NCBI RefSeq assembly: GCF_017114985.1
Contig: NZ_JABXKP010000074.1
Location: 106,084 to 170,083, forward strand
Source: Nostoc sp. JL33
GTDB taxonomy: Bacteria > Cyanobacteriota > Cyanobacteriia > Cyanobacteriales > Nostocaceae
Direction: 5' to 3'
DNA: 64,000 bases
Positions within the stretch are counted from its first letter, which is position 1, and every line of letters starts with the position of its first letter. A model generated the notes under the pieces. That model ran no database searches and had not been told where the DNA came from. It was given only the letters and a program-made list of their open reading frames with translations. Below are positions 61,623-64,000 of this stretch, one piece after another. The position numbers were made by a program, and so were the translations under genes.

Positions 61623-63029
61623 ATGACTAAAATAATTTGGCAACAGGGTGAATTAATTGAAGTTACGATCGCTAATCTGAGTGATACAGGCGATGGTGTG
61701 GGACGCGCTGATGAGCGTGTCGTGTTTGTCCCAGATACTGTACCAGGCGATCGCGCGATCGTCCGCTTAATACATGTTAAACCCAAATACGCCCACGGGA
61801 AGCTCCAGGAGCTATTAGAACCATCCCCCCACCGGATTAGACCTAGTTGTATTGTGGCGGATAAGTGTGGTGGTTGTCAGTGGCAGCATATTAGTTATGA
61901 TTACCAGCTAGTAGCCAAGCAAAATCAAGTTATCCAAGCTTTGGAACGCATTGGCGGTTTTGTCCAACCACCAGTTGATTTAGTACTCGCCGCCTCTTCT
62001 GCTTTCGGCTACCGTAATAAATCTACATATCCTCTAGGCATATCGGCAACAGGACAGGTACAAGCTGGATATTACCAAAAAGGTAGTCACCAATTAATTA
62101 ACTTAAATCAATGTCCAGTCCAAGACGCGCGATTAAATCCTTTACTAGCCGAAGTTAAGCAGGATATTCAACAACAGGGTTGGCAAATTTACGACGAACA
62201 GCGTCACCAAGGAAAAATTCGCCATCTTGGTTTACGCATTGGGCGACACACTGGGGAAATGTTGCTGACTTTGGTGGTGAAGGACTGGAATTTATCAGGA
62301 ATTGAAACCCAAGCCCAGGAATGGTTAAAGCGTTATCCCCAGTTAGTAGGAGTGTCGCTCAATCGCAACGGCGATCGCACAAATGCTATCTTTGGATCAG
62401 AAACCCGTTGCATCGCTGGAGTCCCCCACCTGCGTGAAAATTTTGCTGGACTAGAATTTCAAGTGCGCCCAGATACATTTTTCCAAGTGTATACAGAAAC
62501 AGCAGAGGCACTATTGCAAGTAATTCAATCAGAACTCAATCTTCAAGGGCATGAGTTGCTAGTTGATGCCTACTGTGGTATTGGGACTTTAACTTTACCC
62601 CTCGCCAAAAAAGTGCGTATTGCTACAGGATTAGAAGTGCAACCAGCAGCAGTAGACCAAGCGATTTTGAATGCCCACCGCAACGGAATTGATAATGTCA
62701 CATTCCAAGTCGGGGCAGTAGAAAAATTGCTTCCCAAAATGGGCACAATACCAGAAGTAGTAATACTCGATCCGCCACGTAAGGGGTGCGATCGCACTGT
62801 CATTGAAACTTTACGGCAACTGAAACCATATAGAATCGTTTACGTCAGCTGTAAAGTAGCTACCCTCGCCCGCGACCTGAAATTACTTTGTGAAGATGGG
62901 CTATATACCATCACACGGGTACAACCTGCTGATTTTTTCCCTCAAACCGCTCATGTTGAAGCTGCCGCCTTTCTTGTGCTATCACATTTGGACAAGGGTA
63001 GTAATTCCTTGACAAAAACTGAAATTTGA
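61623..63029 (+). CDS. rlmD: 23S rRNA (uracil-C5)-methyltransferase RlmD-type
   Basis: 468 aa. TRAM domain at the start (GELIEVTIANLSDTGDGVGRADE), iron-sulfur cluster Cys in CIVADKCGGCQWQ and QCPVQ, SAM site DAYCGIGTLTLPLA, DPPRKGC and catalytic Cys in YVSCKVATLARDL. The usual motif here is SCxPATLARD; this copy has V instead of P. The enzyme methylates a uridine of 23S rRNA (or tRNA, as the TrmA/RlmD/RlmC families cannot always be told apart). The ATG lies at the edge of a CCAATGA array. Confidence 0.88.
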   Translation: MTKIIWQQGELIEVTIANLSDTGDGVGRADERVVFVPDTVPGDRAIVRLIHVKPKYAHGKLQELLEPSPHRIRPSCIVADKCGGCQWQHISYDYQLVAKQNQVIQALERIGGFVQPPVDLVLAASSAFGYRNKSTYPLGISATGQVQAGYYQKGSHQLINLNQCPVQDARLNPLLAEVKQDIQQQGWQIYDEQRHQGKIRHLGLRIGRHTGEMLLTLVVKDWNLSGIETQAQEWLKRYPQLVGVSLNRNGDRTNAIFGSETRCIAGVPHLRENFAGLEFQVRPDTFFQVYTETAEALLQVIQSELNLQGHELLVDAYCGIGTLTLPLAKKVRIATGLEVQPAAVDQAILNAHRNGIDNVTFQVGAVEKLLPKMGTIPEVVILDPPRKGCDRTVIETLRQLKPYRIVYVSCKVATLARDLKLLCEDGLYTITRVQPADFFPQTAHVEAAAFLVLSHLDKGSNSLTKTEI

Positions 63030-63419
63030 AATTTTTAGTCTACTGCATACTAAAGATGCTAAAATTGAATTAAGCTGAAAATAGAAATTCATTTTGTTTA
63101 AAGAAATTCAAGTTGCATAGGCTCTTAAAAATGTGAAATTGGATTGTGTAAATTACAAATCGGCAATTAACTAGAGTATGCCAATACTCTCTTAAATTAC
63201 TAGCATCTTTTGAAGTTGCTGACTTCATTATCAAACTTATTCCAGCCGCTATATATCTAAACAATCCCAACTCATACATGAAGTCAATGCTCCCTAGCAT
63301 TTTCAAAATTTAGTTTTAAAGACGCAAGTTTGAAGGCAGCATGACCACCTCAAGTTTTATCAGGGTGCCTGTAATAGCAAACTGATGTCTAGCTAACTGA
63401 AAGCTATGGGGTTTCTCTT
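63030..63419. other. Intergenic region before the anti-sigma gene
   Basis: 390 bp, AT-rich, with no gene seen and no RNA structure that I can support. Confidence 0.4.
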
Positions 63420-63869
63420 GTGATTACAATTTCACTCCGTCCAGTTGGGCGTTATTGGGGCACTATTAGTTTTGCCTCAACCCTCTATCTTTGTCCAATA
63501 TTAGATTTGCTGTTGGCAGAAATCCCAGCAAAGTTACAAGCAGAATTGCGGCTAGGACTTCAAGAAGCCCTAGTAAACGCCGCTAAACATGGCAATAATC
63601 TTGATCCCAGTAAAACAGTTCTAGTGCGTTTTTCCTTAATAGATAATCAATATTGGTGGATAATATCAGACCAGGGTAGCGGCTTTACTCCTTCATCGAG
63701 TAGTGATGAAGAGCCAACAGACTATCTCCCACCAGATGAATCAGAAAGTGGTCGTGGTTTATGTCTTCTCCATCAAATTTTTGATCAGGTAGAGTGGAAC
63801 CGTAAAGGCACAGAATTGAGGCTTTGTAAACAAATGGAAAATCGCCGGGGACTATCTCTGCGGCGATAA
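63420..63869 (+). CDS. RsbW-like anti-sigma factor / serine-protein kinase
   Basis: 149 aa, GTG start. Single HATPase domain: LRLGLQEALVNAAKHGNN (N-box), WIISDQGSGFTP (G1), ESGRGLCLLHQIFDQVEW (G2). RsbW/SpoIIAB-type proteins bind a sigma factor or phosphorylate an anti-sigma-factor antagonist. No antagonist or phosphatase gene is adjacent in this window. A Ser/Asp/Glu-rich loop (SSSSDEEPTDYLPPDES) sits between G1 and G2. Confidence 0.85.
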   Translation: MITISLRPVGRYWGTISFASTLYLCPILDLLLAEIPAKLQAELRLGLQEALVNAAKHGNNLDPSKTVLVRFSLIDNQYWWIISDQGSGFTPSSSSDEEPTDYLPPDESESGRGLCLLHQIFDQVEWNRKGTELRLCKQMENRRGLSLRR

Positions 63870-63908
63870 AAGGGGAGTGGGGAAAGTTATTAGCTGATTG
63901 ATTTTTTT

Positions 63909-64000
63909 ACTCCCTACTCCCTACTCCCTACTCCCTACTCCCTAGTCCCTACTCCCTACTCCCTACTCCCTACTCCCTACTCCCTACTCCCTACTCCCTA
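63909..64000. repeat. Heptamer array ACTCCCT reaching the window end
   Basis: About 13 copies of ACTCCCT (one with AGTCCCT), continuing beyond the window. STRR class. Confidence 0.92.

Noticed and set aside
61443..61643. Minus-strand frame before apcD
   Set aside because: Composed of heptamer repeats (gggagtg and ccaatga).

Overview
The window looks like chromosomal DNA of a filamentous, heterocyst-type cyanobacterium (Nostoc/Anabaena group). The signs are very frequent HIP1 sites (GCGATCGC), many arrays of 7-bp tandem repeats (CCAATGA, ACTCCCT, GTTAGGA, TCATTTG), dispersed palindromic repeats that sometimes sit in frame inside genes, a phycobilisome gene (apcD), a CyaC-type adenylate cyclase, and cyanobacterial families such as DUF3038/DUF4335. 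No rRNA, prophage or CRISPR array is visible.

Layout. 1-2290: 3' part of a GAF-rich sensor protein. 2291-3475: repeat-rich spacer with a 21-bp tandem array. 3476-11166: a three-gene operon for a membrane-anchored vWA protein, an FtsZ/tubulin-like protein and a large membrane/coiled-coil protein; a short terminator follows. 11572-18459: housekeeping and regulatory genes (DUF2256, isoaspartyl peptidase, DUF29, glmU, HD-GYP regulator, MnmD-like tRNA methyltransferase, sulfurtransferase). 18802-22000: a divergent envelope pair (beta-barrel protein and FecR-domain protein with 8-residue repeats). 22233-27586: gor, YqiA-like hydrolase, hisC, an unknown and a GNAT. 28574-35319: cyaC, a ribbon-helix-helix/TnpB pair, a TonB-like protein with 8-residue repeats, and tRNA-Gly(UCC). 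35693-39730: pstSCAB with a Pho-box-like site upstream. 40609-50103: bioY, lspA, a Pro/Gly-rich secreted protein, an FHA-fused class A PBP, DUF4335/DUF3038, apt, a peptide-type ABC permease and a small unknown. 50184-54465: pentapeptide protein, histidine kinase, a COQ4-like protein and a Uma2 nuclease-fold protein. 54717-63869: purF, purL, a Doc toxin with its putative antitoxin, a small unknown, a candidate sRNA, apcD, rlmD and an RsbW-like anti-sigma kinase.

The strongest candidate for an under-described system is the 3476-11166 operon. The middle gene has a GGTGSGT tubulin-type signature and a GLGGTG loop near its N-terminus. By eye, the third protein follows the same order of landmarks (N-terminal strand, LLPGLF, PPFDNCWLMD, KVRGKIPAYSAFG) but has lost both glycine motifs. 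It therefore looks like a degenerate paralogue that gained two membrane segments and coiled coils. Together with the vWA protein, which has a single C-terminal membrane span and a possible FHA-like tail, this suggests a membrane-attached cytomotive or scaffold complex. vWA linkage of FtsZ-like families is known; the pseudo-tubulin reading is my inference.

A second theme is repeat invasion of genes. Short dispersed repeats are found in frame in a DUF29 protein, the YqiA-like hydrolase, TnpB, PurL, probably CyaC, and the tail of the RHH protein. Several start codons lie inside or against 7-bp repeat arrays. All calls come from reading the sequence without database searches; domain edges are approximate.
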